From NCBI GenBank assembly GCA_910578545.1, contig CAJTPT010000003.1, positions 289,842-334,509 of the forward strand: a stretch of 44,668 nucleotides of DNA. The letters run 5' to 3'. The notes under the pieces were generated by a model, which worked only from the letters and a program-made list of their open reading frames with translations, made no database searches and was not told the origin of the DNA. Positions 15,898 to 24,535 of the stretch are shown here, one piece after another. A program made the position numbers and the translations under genes. Within the stretch, counting starts at the first letter, position 1. Each line of letters starts with the position of its first letter. The DNA comes from an uncultured Christensenella sp. Lineage in GTDB: Bacteria > Bacillota > Clostridia > Christensenellales > Pumilibacteraceae.

Positions 15898-16752
15898 GTG
15901 AAGGCTCAAACAAAAAACGCCGTTGCAGGCATATGCGTATGCCTATCATGTGCGGCAATGACGGTGCTGTGCGAAATATTTATGCGCGAGCGCTCGCTTA
16001 TTTTGTACTATATAGCGGTGTCGGCGCTTGCTTTGTGCCCTGTTGTGTACTGCTTGATAGACAGCGAGCGGTACAAGCACGCGTCGCGTACTGCGCTCGT
16101 CGTTGCGGCGGTTGCCGTCGTTTTGGTGGTGTGTTACGTGGTGTATTACACCACTGGGCTTTCCGAAAAGTTTTCCGACTTTGATGCGCTTACCTCGTAT
16201 ATTCGCAACAGCGGCGTGTGGGGTATAGCGATATTTATCGGCTTGACCGTTTTTCAGGTCGTGGTGCTTCCGATACCGGAAGCGGTAACGATACTGCTCG
16301 GCGTGGCAATATACGGCGCGACATGGAGCTTCGTGCTGTCGGTTATAGGCACGGTTATAGGCGCGCTAATTTCGTTCATGCTCGGCAAGGTGTTTGGGCG
16401 GCGGTTGTGTAACTGGATGTTCGGCGAGGAATCGACGGAAAAGTACGCCAAGATACTAAACGAAAAAGGCAGATTTTTGTTTATAATCATGCTGTTGTTC
16501 CCTGCGTTCCCCGATGATATGCTTTGCATGATAGCCGGTATAACCACGATGTCGTACGCGTATTTCACCGTCATAGTCCTTTTGACCCGCCCCGTCATGA
16601 TCGGACTGACCGCGTATCTCGGTAGCGGCGCAATACCTTTTTCCGGCTGGGGAATTCCCGTATGGATAGCCATCGCGTGCTTGATGTTTGTAATGTTCGT
16701 GCTGATAAGCGGCATAAAGTCGAGAATAGAAAACCGCAAATCCGTCAAGTAA
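15898..16752 (+). CDS. VTT/DedA (TVP38/TMEM64)-family membrane protein
   Basis: 284 aa with an N-terminal pair of hydrophobic segments, one further helix near 60-85, and the VTT domain at about 100-245: VVLPIPEAVTILLGVAIYGATWSF, GALISFMLGKVFGRRL, and FLFIIMLLFPAFPDDMLCMIAGITTMSY. In this superfamily the re-entrant loops around FPAFPDD and the Gly-rich helix form the transport or lipid-handling core; several members scramble or flip lipids. The specific substrate is not deducible. The GTG start lacks a strong ribosome binding site and could be replaced by an ATG 20 codons later. Confidence 0.85.
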   Translation: MKAQTKNAVAGICVCLSCAAMTVLCEIFMRERSLILYYIAVSALALCPVVYCLIDSERYKHASRTALVVAAVAVVLVVCYVVYYTTGLSEKFSDFDALTSYIRNSGVWGIAIFIGLTVFQVVVLPIPEAVTILLGVAIYGATWSFVLSVIGTVIGALISFMLGKVFGRRLCNWMFGEESTEKYAKILNEKGRFLFIIMLLFPAFPDDMLCMIAGITTMSYAYFTVIVLLTRPVMIGLTAYLGSGAIPFSGWGIPVWIAIACLMFVMFVLISGIKSRIENRKSVK

Positions 16753-16779
16753 ATTAGTGTTTTTCGAGGCGTCATTTAC

Positions 16780-16808
16780 TTGACAAAGCTCGAGGCGAGT
16801 GGTAGAAT
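16780..16808 (+). promoter_or_regulatory. Promoter of the thrS T-box transcript
   Basis: TTGACA (16780-16785), 17-bp spacer, TAGAAT (16803-16808). It lies just after the VTT gene and places the transcription start about 16815, ahead of the T-box stem I. Confidence 0.75.
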
Positions 16809-16814
16809 AACTTT

Positions 16815-17073
16815 AATAGAATATTCCGTTTGCGGACAAGTAGCCGCGTAGCGGTCGTTACAGAGAGCAAGGGGTAGCTGGAAACCTTGTACGACGTGCG
16901 CCAAGCGAAACCACCGCATAGTAACGCCCGATTCGATTATTCGCACGTTCTCAAAAAGCGGAAACTGCTTGCAGTCGGCAAGAAAACAAGGCGCAATTTT
17001 TTGCGTGAACTAAGGTGGAACCACGGTTAACAATCGTCCTTAACGGCTATATGCCGATGAGGGCGTTTTTTTG
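16815..17073 (+). promoter_or_regulatory. T-box riboswitch controlling thrS
   Basis: Senses uncharged tRNA-Thr. Stem I is closed by CGTTAC (about 16855) with GTAACG (about 16920), and contains the AGAGAG bulge and an apical GGTAGCTGGAAACC loop. On its 3' side GAA is followed by ACC (16910-16912), a threonine codon and the likely specifier. The T-box sequence is AAGGTGGAACCACG at about 17013-17026, whose AAGG can pair with CCTT in the antiterminator. A terminator hairpin (17035-17066) ending in a T-run at 17065-17072 is the alternative. The downstream gene is threonyl-tRNA synthetase, agreeing with the specifier. Confidence 0.93.
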
Positions 17074-17105
17074 TAAAAACATTTTTAACGGAGGATAGTT
17101 ACAAC

Positions 17106-19040
17106 ATGAAAGTAACACTCAAAGACGGCAACGTGATAGAGGTCGAAAACGGAACGACCGCCGAACAGGTAGCCAAAAATATAAGCGAAAACCTTTTGCG
17201 TGCCGCCCTTGTCGCACGCGTAAACGGCGAGCTTGTCGACCTTAACAGCGAGCTTCCCGGCGACTGCACGCTCGAAATTTTGACATACCGTGACGAGGAA
17301 GGTCGCGAGGTGTACCGCCACACCGCGTCGCATATTCTTGCGCAGGCTATAAAGAACGTTTATCCCGCCGCACAGCTCGCTATAGGTCCTGCGACGGCTA
17401 CGGGCTTTTACTACGACGTGGATCTGCCGTTTGCAATCACTCTTGACGATCTTACCGCCGTGGAAAACGAGATGAACCGCATTATTGCGGCGGATCTTCC
17501 CATTCACCGCGAAACGGTTACGCGCAAGAGTGCAATGGCGCAAATGCAGGGGTATAACGAGGTGTACAAAATGCAGCTCATAGAGGAAATGCCCGCGCGC
17601 ACCAAAATCACGTTCTACCGCCAGGGCAATTTTGTAGACCTGTGCAGAGGTCCGCACCTGCCGAGCACGGGCAAGGTTAAGCACGTCAAGCTTGTTCAGC
17701 TTGCGGGCGCGTACTGGAAGGGCGACGAGCACAACAAGATGCTTACGCGTATTTACGGCGTAGCGTTCGAGAAGAAAGCCGAAGTCGAGGAATATCTGCA
17801 AAAGCTTGCCGAAGCCAAAAAGCGCGATCACAACAAGCTCGGCAGGGATATGCAACTTTTCATGACCGAGGAAAGAGTGGGGCAAGGGCTTCCGTTACTC
17901 ATGCCCAAGGGCGCAAAGATGATGCAGATTATGCAACGCTTTGTCGAGGACGAGGAAGAGCGCCGCGGCTACATGCTTACCAAAACGCCGTACATGGCAA
18001 AGAGCGATTTATACAAGCTGAGCGGGCACTGGGATCACTACCGCGACGGCATGTTCATAATAGGCGACGAGGTAATGGACGACGAGGTGCTTGCGCTTAG
18101 GCCTATGACATGCCCGTTCCAATACATGATTTACAAAAACGGATTAAAGAGCTACCGCGATCTTCCGTGCAGATATGCCGAAACGAGCACGCTGTTCCGC
18201 AACGAGGCGAGCGGCGAAATGCACGGACTGACGCGCGTGCGCCAGTTCACGCTTGCCGACGGGCATATCATTTGTACGCCCGAACAGCTCGAGGACGAGT
18301 TTAAGGGCTGCCTTGATTTGTGCGAATACATGCTTAATGTGTTCGGACTGCGCGACGATATTTTCTACCGCTTCTCGCGCTGGGATCCCAAGGACAAGGA
18401 AAAGTATATTCAAGACCCCGCTAAGTGGAAGCAGGCGGAAAAGACGATGAAGACTATACTCGACGACCTCGGCGTGGAATACGTAGAGGGCATAGGCGAA
18501 GCGGCGTTTTACGGCCCCAAGCTGGATATTCAGTCACGCAACGTTTACGGCAAGGTCGACACTCTGCTTACCATACAGGTCGATATGTTCCTTGCCGAGC
18601 GGTTTGACATGACGTACGTAGACGAAACGGGAGAAAAGAAAACGCCGTATATTATCCACCGCAGTTCGATAGGCTGTTACGAGCGCACGCTTGCGCTGTT
18701 GATAGAAAAGTTCGGCGGCGCGTTCCCGCTGTGGATTTCGCCCGAGCAGGTGCGCGTAATGTCGCTTACCGAGCGCACCGCGGAACAGTGCAAAAATATC
18801 GCCGACGAGCTTAAACGCCACGGCATACTCGCCGCCTGCGACAACCGCAACGAAAAAATCGGGTACAAGATCCGCGAGGCGCAGGTCGATAAAATACCGT
18901 ACATGCTGATCATAGGCGACAAGGAAGCGCAAAACAACCTCGTGTCCGTCCGCCACCGCAGTGAAGACCTCGGCACAATGAGTTTTGACGACTTCTACAA
19001 AAAGATTCGCGAGGAAATCGACACCAAGGCGATTAATTAG
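17106..19040 (+). CDS. thrS: Threonyl-tRNA synthetase
   Basis: Class II synthetase, 644 aa. Domains in order: N-terminal TGS domain (MKVTLKDGNVIEVENGTTAEQVAKNI), the second additional/editing domain with HTASHILAQA and the CRGPHLPSTG block, the catalytic core with MTCPFQYMIYKNGLKSYRDLP, TSTLFRNEASGEMHGLTRVRQFT, YGPKLDIQ and the class II motif 3 region IHRSSIGCYERTLALLIE, then the anticodon-binding domain from about residue 540. A GGAGGATAGTT ribosome binding site lies upstream. It is controlled by the T-box leader. Confidence 0.98.
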   Translation: MKVTLKDGNVIEVENGTTAEQVAKNISENLLRAALVARVNGELVDLNSELPGDCTLEILTYRDEEGREVYRHTASHILAQAIKNVYPAAQLAIGPATATGFYYDVDLPFAITLDDLTAVENEMNRIIAADLPIHRETVTRKSAMAQMQGYNEVYKMQLIEEMPARTKITFYRQGNFVDLCRGPHLPSTGKVKHVKLVQLAGAYWKGDEHNKMLTRIYGVAFEKKAEVEEYLQKLAEAKKRDHNKLGRDMQLFMTEERVGQGLPLLMPKGAKMMQIMQRFVEDEEERRGYMLTKTPYMAKSDLYKLSGHWDHYRDGMFIIGDEVMDDEVLALRPMTCPFQYMIYKNGLKSYRDLPCRYAETSTLFRNEASGEMHGLTRVRQFTLADGHIICTPEQLEDEFKGCLDLCEYMLNVFGLRDDIFYRFSRWDPKDKEKYIQDPAKWKQAEKTMKTILDDLGVEYVEGIGEAAFYGPKLDIQSRNVYGKVDTLLTIQVDMFLAERFDMTYVDETGEKKTPYIIHRSSIGCYERTLALLIEKFGGAFPLWISPEQVRVMSLTERTAEQCKNIADELKRHGILAACDNRNEKIGYKIREAQVDKIPYMLIIGDKEAQNNLVSVRHRSEDLGTMSFDDFYKKIREEIDTKAIN

Positions 19041-19060
19041 TAAATACAATCAAACGGAAA

Positions 19061-19095
19061 ACAGCTTTGCATGGATAACGCAAGGCTGTTTTTTT
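19061..19095 (+). terminator. thrS terminator
   Basis: ACAGCTTTGC / GCAAGGCTGT (10 bp, one G-T wobble) with a 9-nt loop, followed by a run of T. It separates thrS from the convergent minus-strand operon. Confidence 0.88.
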
Positions 19096-19106
19096 ATCTT
19101 TCATTA

Positions 19107-19514
19107 TTATATATCGGTCGGAATACTCGATCTGTATTCGGGATAGTTGGTTTCGAGCAGATACAAAAAGGTTTTGCCGAGCGCGGCTATTACGTCGGAC
19201 GGCGACTCGTGCGCGGGCATAAACTTAAAACCGTCGTCGCAGTATGATTTGTTAAACAGCTCGTCGGGCGGGGAAGGTAAGCCGTTTAGCGTATCGGCTA
19301 TATCCGCTTTTATTACGTCTGCGGTCGTTCCCTCGATCTCGGCGATTTCTGCGTACGTAAGTTCTACGTCGTCGTACACCGTCGCCAAAAGCATGACGGC
19401 GTATTTTATCCGTCGGTAGCTAAGCCCGTCGCGGTCGAGCCCGAGGAACGCCAAAAACAGGTCGGTCAAAAATCCGATTTCAACGTTATTGAGTATGTCC
19501 GACACGCTCGACAT
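19107..19514 (-). CDS. Unknown 135-aa protein, helical, possibly DNA-binding
   Basis: Last gene of a three-gene minus-strand operon, starting 3 bp after the recombinase stop. The N-terminal ~75 residues are helical: FLTDLFLAFLGLDRDGLSYRRIKYAVMLL followed by ELTYAEIAEIEGTTADVIKADIADTLNGLP, a pattern like the effector domain of Spo0A or a sigma-like helix-turn-helix. The resemblance is by eye and weak. No signal peptide or membrane segment. I do not assign a function. Confidence 0.65.
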   Translation of the reverse strand: MSSVSDILNNVEIGFLTDLFLAFLGLDRDGLSYRRIKYAVMLLATVYDDVELTYAEIAEIEGTTADVIKADIADTLNGLPSPPDELFNKSYCDDGFKFMPAHESPSDVIAALGKTFLYLLETNYPEYRSSIPTDI

Positions 19515-19517
19515 AAT

Positions 19518-20618
19518 CTATTGTTCCTCGTCGGGCGTATCGGTATCGCTCGGCGGCTCGTCTTTGTCGCGTAGCTTGACCTTGTTTACCACGTCGCGGC
19601 GAATATCTTCGCTCATTGCGGCGTAGTGCTTGCGGGTGGTGTTGACGTCCTTGTGCCCCAAAACGTCGGCTACGACAAAGATGTCGTGCGTTTCGTGATA
19701 CAGATTGGTGCCGTAAGTACTGCGTAGCTTGTGCGGCGTTATCTTTTTGAACGGTGTAATTACCTTGGCGTACTTTTTAACCATCATCTGCACGGCGCGC
19801 GGTGTTATCCGTCCGCCCTTGTTGGAAATGAACAGTGCGTCGCGGTCGTAAATACGCTTGCCGAACGGCGTGCCCTCGGTAATTTGGTTATCCAGCCAGT
19901 CCAAATATTTGCGAAGCGCGTCGGCGACCTCTTCCGAAAAATACAGTATGGAAGTGTTGCCGCCCTTGCGCGTTACTACAAAGCTGTTGTCCTCGAAGTT
20001 GATGTCGGTGCGGTTAAGCCCTACGCATTCGCTGATACGAATGCCCGTGCCGAGGAAGAGCGACAGCATGGCCTCGTCGCGCACGGCGGTCGCGTCGTGG
20101 AATGACTTTTGTCTGCCCGGCAGATTTTCGCCGCTTTCCGCTTCGTCCAGAATATCCGCGACCTCGTTTACGTCAAGCCGCACGATAGGTTTTAGGTGGA
20201 TTTTGGGCGTGTCGACCTTGGTCATAACGTCTTGGTCGATTCTTTCGCGCTTGTAAAAATACTTGAACATGGCGCGAAGCGACGACACTTTGCGTTCCTT
20301 GGCGTGTTCCTTGCACGAATGCTTTTTGCCGTCTATGGTGTACGACGACAGGTAGTCGATAAACGCTTCCACGTCGGTGGGGGTGACCTGTGCCAAATGT
20401 TCGACGGTTAGGTCTACGATAAACGTGCCTTTAAACTTGCGCTTGGTAAGATAATCGCAAAAGACCCGAATATCTCTGAGATATCCGAGTCTTGTGAGCG
20501 GCATTGTTCGCATCGAAATACCGACGTTGAATTCCCGCGCAAAGTCAGGCATGGTTTCGAGTATATCCGATATGGCCGCTAAAGTTTTTTCGTTTCTTTC
20601 GTCAAAGTAAGAGCTCAT
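19518..20618 (-). CDS. XerC/XerD-like tyrosine recombinase
   Basis: 366 aa. A core-binding domain (about residues 30-130, YLRDIRVFCDYLTKRKF...VEAFIDYLSSY) is followed by the catalytic domain with the first Arg in LFLGTGIRISECVGL, the Lys in the beta-hairpin (VTRKGGN), HKLRSTYGTNLY (His-x-x-Arg), LGHKDVNTTRKHYA (His and nucleophile Tyr). All catalytic residues are present. It could be a chromosome-dimer resolvase or a dedicated recombinase. It sits 3 bp after the PadR-membrane gene, so it is probably cotranscribed. The ~35-residue N-terminal extension and long acidic C-terminus are unlike classical XerD. Confidence 0.88.
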   Translation of the reverse strand: MSSYFDERNEKTLAAISDILETMPDFAREFNVGISMRTMPLTRLGYLRDIRVFCDYLTKRKFKGTFIVDLTVEHLAQVTPTDVEAFIDYLSSYTIDGKKHSCKEHAKERKVSSLRAMFKYFYKRERIDQDVMTKVDTPKIHLKPIVRLDVNEVADILDEAESGENLPGRQKSFHDATAVRDEAMLSLFLGTGIRISECVGLNRTDINFEDNSFVVTRKGGNTSILYFSEEVADALRKYLDWLDNQITEGTPFGKRIYDRDALFISNKGGRITPRAVQMMVKKYAKVITPFKKITPHKLRSTYGTNLYHETHDIFVVADVLGHKDVNTTRKHYAAMSEDIRRDVVNKVKLRDKDEPPSDTDTPDEEQ

Positions 20619-20621
20619 CGT

Positions 20622-22553
20622 CTATTTTTGTACGTCTACGGCGTAATTGCCGGATTTGAGAAGATTCATAAATATCACTTCGCTGATAGGAATGAACAGT
20701 GCGTATACAGCGGGCAGGACAAGCGACGGAATAAATTCTGCCGCAAAGCCAACAGGCATGCCCCAAATAAGGTTTAGACAGTACACTATAACAAAGACCT
20801 GCAGCATTATTACTGTGCGAATAATTACCGAAAAGCGGAAGTTTACGTTGATACGCTTCTTTTTGTCGACGTTTGTGGCGTACTTAATGACCGCTACTAT
20901 AAACATCGCGATGGGCAGAAGTCCCGCACCGATGTACAGCATGTAGTCGTAGCGCATGCGCATGTTCAAGCCTATGTAGAAGGTGAGGAACAGCGAAAGT
21001 CCCAAAACGAACATTAACGCGCACATAATCGTGTAGTGCGTCATCATTAAGCGGTTGCTGTAGTAATAATGCTTGCCGCTGTATTCCTTGGCGGAATTGT
21101 TGTGATTGCGAACGGTAAGATTGTTGCCGAGCTCGCGCACCGACTGTTCCACTTTGGAAAGCTGACGGCTTTCCTGCTGTGCGGGCGCACGTTCGGTAGT
21201 TGCCGCTTGTTCCGCAGTCGCCGTGCCGCGGTCGTGCAAATCGGGCGGCGTAACCTCGAATCTATCAACAAGCTCTTCCAGTACGGACTTGTACTCGCGC
21301 CGTGCCGGGCTTTCTTCCTCTTCGGTATAACCTGCAACAGGCGCGGGTCGGGGAGTCTGCATTGTAGGCGCGGGCTCCGTCGTCTGCCGCATTGCGGGAA
21401 CCGTCGGCTCGGGCGTCTGACTTATCGGTGCGGGCACCGGGGCAGGGGCAGGCGCAGGCGCGAGAGGCTGTTCGTTTTGGACAGGTTTCGGTTGCGGCGT
21501 GCGCGCGGGCGCGGGCGCTTCGGTTAGATTGTTTTTTCGTTGCGCGTCCGAAAAGCTCTCACCGCTCTCCGCGGCGTAGTAGCTTTCTATGATCTGCTTG
21601 GGGTCGAGCGGCTCTCGTATAGGCGGCTCGGTTTTTTCGGTCGGCTCGGCTTGTTCTTCGGACTCTTGTTTGTCCTGTTGTTGAAGCTGTTCCTCGAGCT
21701 GATGCTCTAACAACTGCTGTTCGAGTTTTTCATGCTCGAGCCGTTGTTGCTCTAACTGTTCGGCAAGCTCTTGTTGGCGTTGTTCCTGTTCGGATAGGCG
21801 AAGTTCCAACAGCTCTTGCTCGAGCCGTTCCTGTTCGAGCTGTGCAAGCTCGAGCAGTTCTCTTTCGCGCTCGGCGCGCTCGCGCCGCGCTTGTTCTAAC
21901 AGTTCTTGCTCGCGCCGCTCGGCTTCCAACCGCTGTTGCTCTTCCGCTTGCTGTTTTTCGCGTTCCCGAGACTGTTGCTCTTCCAAAGCCTGCTGTTGCA
22001 GTCTTTGCTGTTGCTCGAGTAGGATAAATATGTCCTGCGGAATAACGTTGTTGCCGTTTTGCTGTTCGTCCTGCGTTTGCGGCTGCTCGGGTTGTTCTGC
22101 TTTTTGGACTTCCTGCGTTTGCGGTTTGTCCTGCTTGGGTTTGCGCTTGGGCTTGCGTTTGGGAACGGCGTAGCCTTCCTCTTCCACATCCGACAAATCG
22201 TCCTCTGCGGGGATAGGGGGAATGTCCGAGCCCGAAATAATCCCGCCGAACAGCGCGCTTGCGCGTTCGTACTCGCTTTTGTATTTAAGAAAAACCTCTC
22301 TGCCGCTTTCGGTAAGAGAGTAGTATTTGCGTCTGCCGCCGTCCGATTCGGACGAATCCCAGTACGACGAAATAAAGCCCTGCTTTTCCAGCCGCTTAAG
22401 GCATGCGTAAACGGTGGGCTGTTTGATTTCCCACTGTCCGTCGCCGCGAGCGTTGATTTGTTTAATCAAGTCGTAGCCGTAACGGTCCCCTTCGTAGAGT
22501 ACCTTAAGGATTATGGTATCGACGTTTCCGCGAATCAGGTCGCTCTCTGCCAT
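20622..22553 (-). CDS. PadR-type regulator fused to a Gln-rich coiled coil and four membrane helices
   Basis: 643 aa. Residues 1-105 are a clear PadR winged helix: ILKVLYEGDRYGYDLIKQI, KQPTVYACLKRLEKQGFI, SDGGRRKYYSLTESG. A basic segment (KRKPKRKPKQ) follows, then a Gln/Glu/Leu/Arg-rich stretch at about 165-305 that should form a long coiled coil, a Pro/Ala-rich linker (about 340-430), and about 130 C-terminal residues with four hydrophobic helices (e.g. CALMFVLGLSLFLTFYIGL and FIPSLVLPAVYALFIPISEV). PadR proteins are normally 100-200 aa and soluble, so this looks like a membrane-tethered version. The ATG has an AGAGGTG ribosome binding site. First gene of the operon with the recombinase and the 135-aa protein. 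Confidence 0.88.
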   Translation of the reverse strand: MAESDLIRGNVDTIILKVLYEGDRYGYDLIKQINARGDGQWEIKQPTVYACLKRLEKQGFISSYWDSSESDGGRRKYYSLTESGREVFLKYKSEYERASALFGGIISGSDIPPIPAEDDLSDVEEEGYAVPKRKPKRKPKQDKPQTQEVQKAEQPEQPQTQDEQQNGNNVIPQDIFILLEQQQRLQQQALEEQQSREREKQQAEEQQRLEAERREQELLEQARRERAERERELLELAQLEQERLEQELLELRLSEQEQRQQELAEQLEQQRLEHEKLEQQLLEHQLEEQLQQQDKQESEEQAEPTEKTEPPIREPLDPKQIIESYYAAESGESFSDAQRKNNLTEAPAPARTPQPKPVQNEQPLAPAPAPAPVPAPISQTPEPTVPAMRQTTEPAPTMQTPRPAPVAGYTEEEESPARREYKSVLEELVDRFEVTPPDLHDRGTATAEQAATTERAPAQQESRQLSKVEQSVRELGNNLTVRNHNNSAKEYSGKHYYYSNRLMMTHYTIMCALMFVLGLSLFLTFYIGLNMRMRYDYMLYIGAGLLPIAMFIVAVIKYATNVDKKKRINVNFRFSVIIRTVIMLQVFVIVYCLNLIWGMPVGFAAEFIPSLVLPAVYALFIPISEVIFMNLLKSGNYAVDVQK

Positions 22554-22559
22554 TCGTCA

Positions 22560-23085
22560 CGCACCTCTTTTCCGTTACCCGAACCGAGCCGTAAAAGCCA
22601 CCGCTCGGCGCGTATTATCAGTACATAATATTATACAATACGATTTGCAATATGTCAATGTTTTTTTATATAAATTAGTCAAACGACAAGAATAGACAGA
22701 TTAATTCGGGATCGGAAATTCGGAATAGTCGGGTTGCGCTTTGCGCCCTTTATTATTGGGGGAAAGTGGCGGCGAGGAACGAGCCGACGAAAGGGGTTAA
22801 GTAGCGGCGCAATTACATTGATGTTGGTTAAGAACCGAATTCACAGCAACCCCTTTGTCACTCGCAGGCTCGTGACGTTTCCCCCGAGGGGGAAGAAATA
22901 TAATAACAGATACCCCTAAAAGTGTCTAAAAACGGGCTAAAAACACGGTATTTTCGGGCTTAAAAATCAGTTGGTATAAATATTGGTATAAAACTTATTG
23001 AAATTTACCGAAAAAACGGCTTAAAATGAAAGATATTTAACGATATAGCCGCCGAAATAAGTGGCAAAATAGTCCCCCAAATACA
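22560..23085. other. Intergenic region between PadR operon and integrase
   Basis: About 530 bp without a convincing gene. It contains the upstream region of the PadR operon (AT-rich, near 22625-22680), a palindromic repeat (22758-22893), and an AT-rich stretch with TTGGTATAAA repeated at about 22973 and 22984. One end of an integrative element could lie here, but I found no matching direct repeat elsewhere in the window. Confidence 0.5.
22758..22893. repeat. Imperfect palindromic intergenic repeat
   Basis: GGGGGAAA (22758-22765) through AAAGGGGTT (22790-22798) is mirrored by AACCCCTTT (22848-22856) through TTTCCCCC (22878-22885), with partially matching middles including GAGCC/GGCTC. The right arm also forms its own hairpin TTCCCCC-GA-GGGGGAA. 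The layout resembles dispersed G/C-rich intergenic repeats of gut Clostridia. Only one copy is in this window, so its repeat nature is inferred. Confidence 0.55.
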
Positions 23086-23086
23086 A

Positions 23087-23118
23087 AAAACGACCGAGTA
23101 TTACTCAGTCGTTTTTAT
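23087..23118 (-). terminator. Terminator overlapping the integrase stop
   Basis: A 15-bp inverted repeat (AAAAACGACCGAGTA / TACTCAGTCGTTTTT, one mismatch) whose minus-strand reading ends in a T-run. It overlaps the last codons of the integrase gene. Confidence 0.75.
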
Positions 23119-24520
23119 CGTCTACTATGTTATTCAATGCAGTAATAAACTTGCCTTGCGTATCGGGTACAAAGTGGCTGTACACCTGTAATGTAATCGT
23201 CGAATCACAATGCCCCATATACTTGCTGACGGTTTGTATAGGCACGCCTTGAGATAAAAGTAACGAACAGTATGTATGTCGCAGTCCGTGGCAAGTCACG
23301 TGTTTCATACCGTGGCTGTTTTCAATCTTCGTCAACCACTCACGAAGCGTTCCGGGGTGTATCGGCTCACGTTTGTCGTTTACTGCTACATAATATTCGT
23401 CAGGCTTTTTGTCAAACTCTCCGTCGGCTTCTCTAAACCAATCCATATATTCCTTGAGGTCGTTCGTTAAGCTGTCTATTATCGGCACGGTGCGTTTAGA
23501 CGTATATGTTTTCGGACCTTTCTCATAAATGCCGCAAGTAGGCGAGTACATTCTATTCCGACGAACATATAACAGCTTATTCTCCAAGTCAATGTCCGAC
23601 CATCTAAGCCCACACAGCTCGGCACGGCGTAAACCGCACAACAACATTATTTCCAAAGCTATTCGTTTGTTTATAGGCACGTCCTTTATGTGCGTCAGGA
23701 ACTCCTTAGCTTCCATCATAGAGAATATTTCTTTCTCGGTTATTTCTATGTACTGCTTATTCGTGTTGGTGTTCAGCTTGGTAAAAGCGACGGGATTCTT
23801 TGTTATCCAATCGTACCGTAACGCTTCGTTGAAAACAGCACGTAAGATTTTCCTATAACCCTTAACGCTGCTATACGAGTATTGTTTCTCGTCTTTCAGC
23901 TCTCGGAAGTATTCGGTAAACCGAAGCCCGTACTTGTCGCAAAGCATAACCGCTCTGTCTTTTTGAATCAGAGCGTTTTTCTTTTTGAGCCTATACGCCA
24001 TATTGCCGGACATAATTCGTAGCCGTGCAAGCTCACTGAAATTAACGCACCTGGGCAGTTCTTTTATGAGCATAGCCTTTGACGAGCTGTAAGTACCTAT
24101 AAGCAATCCATTGAAGAACACTTGAACGTCGCGGATAGTTATAGCCGTAATTGGCTTGTCCGCAAGTTTATGTTCTATGAGATATGCTGTGAACTTATTT
24201 TCTGTATCTACTGCGCGGTTATAATAGTTTACGGATAAGTCGGTAAGCACGTGGGCTTTCCACTCTTTCATAAGCTCGGTAAAAGTAAGCACTCTTGCCG
24301 TAACGGCAGCCGTGCCTTCTCTGTAAGCTCTTGCGACTTCTTCTTCAAACTCAATCGAACACTTCTCGACGTACTTGCGGAACTTTGCTTCGGTTAGTCC
24401 GTCGTCGTTGTAAACGCGCTTGGTGAATAGCTTGTTCTTGCCAGTCTTTATGTCCTTGCCGCTGACTTGGATTTTAGCTTGCAAGCCTTTCGTGTTTTGC
24501 GTAATCTTAAAATACGCCAT
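23105..24520 (-). CDS. int: Tyrosine integrase of an integrative element
   Basis: 471 aa. Domains: an N-terminal arm-type DNA-binding domain of the AP2-like kind (FKITQNTKGLQAKIQVSGKDIKTG), a core-binding domain about 75-210, and a catalytic domain with Arg in MLLCGLRRAELCGLRWSDID, His-x-x-Arg in TCHGLRHTYCSLLLS, and MGHCDSTITLQVYSHF carrying the second His and the Tyr. This arrangement is typical of Tn916/ICE and phage integrases of Bacillota. The preceding small gene is excisionase-like and their spacing implies coupling: the AAGGAG site for int overlaps the end of the excisionase gene. Base composition is AT-richer than the upstream operon. Confidence 0.93.
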   Translation of the reverse strand: MAYFKITQNTKGLQAKIQVSGKDIKTGKNKLFTKRVYNDDGLTEAKFRKYVEKCSIEFEEEVARAYREGTAAVTARVLTFTELMKEWKAHVLTDLSVNYYNRAVDTENKFTAYLIEHKLADKPITAITIRDVQVFFNGLLIGTYSSSKAMLIKELPRCVNFSELARLRIMSGNMAYRLKKKNALIQKDRAVMLCDKYGLRFTEYFRELKDEKQYSYSSVKGYRKILRAVFNEALRYDWITKNPVAFTKLNTNTNKQYIEITEKEIFSMMEAKEFLTHIKDVPINKRIALEIMLLCGLRRAELCGLRWSDIDLENKLLYVRRNRMYSPTCGIYEKGPKTYTSKRTVPIIDSLTNDLKEYMDWFREADGEFDKKPDEYYVAVNDKREPIHPGTLREWLTKIENSHGMKHVTCHGLRHTYCSLLLSQGVPIQTVSKYMGHCDSTITLQVYSHFVPDTQGKFITALNNIVDDKND

Positions 24521-24535
24521 TATGTAGATAACTCC

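Noticed and set aside
22734..22919. 61-codon plus-strand frame over the palindromic repeat
   Set aside because: Coincides with the inverted repeat and is rich in Arg/Gly from its G-runs; unlikely to be translated.
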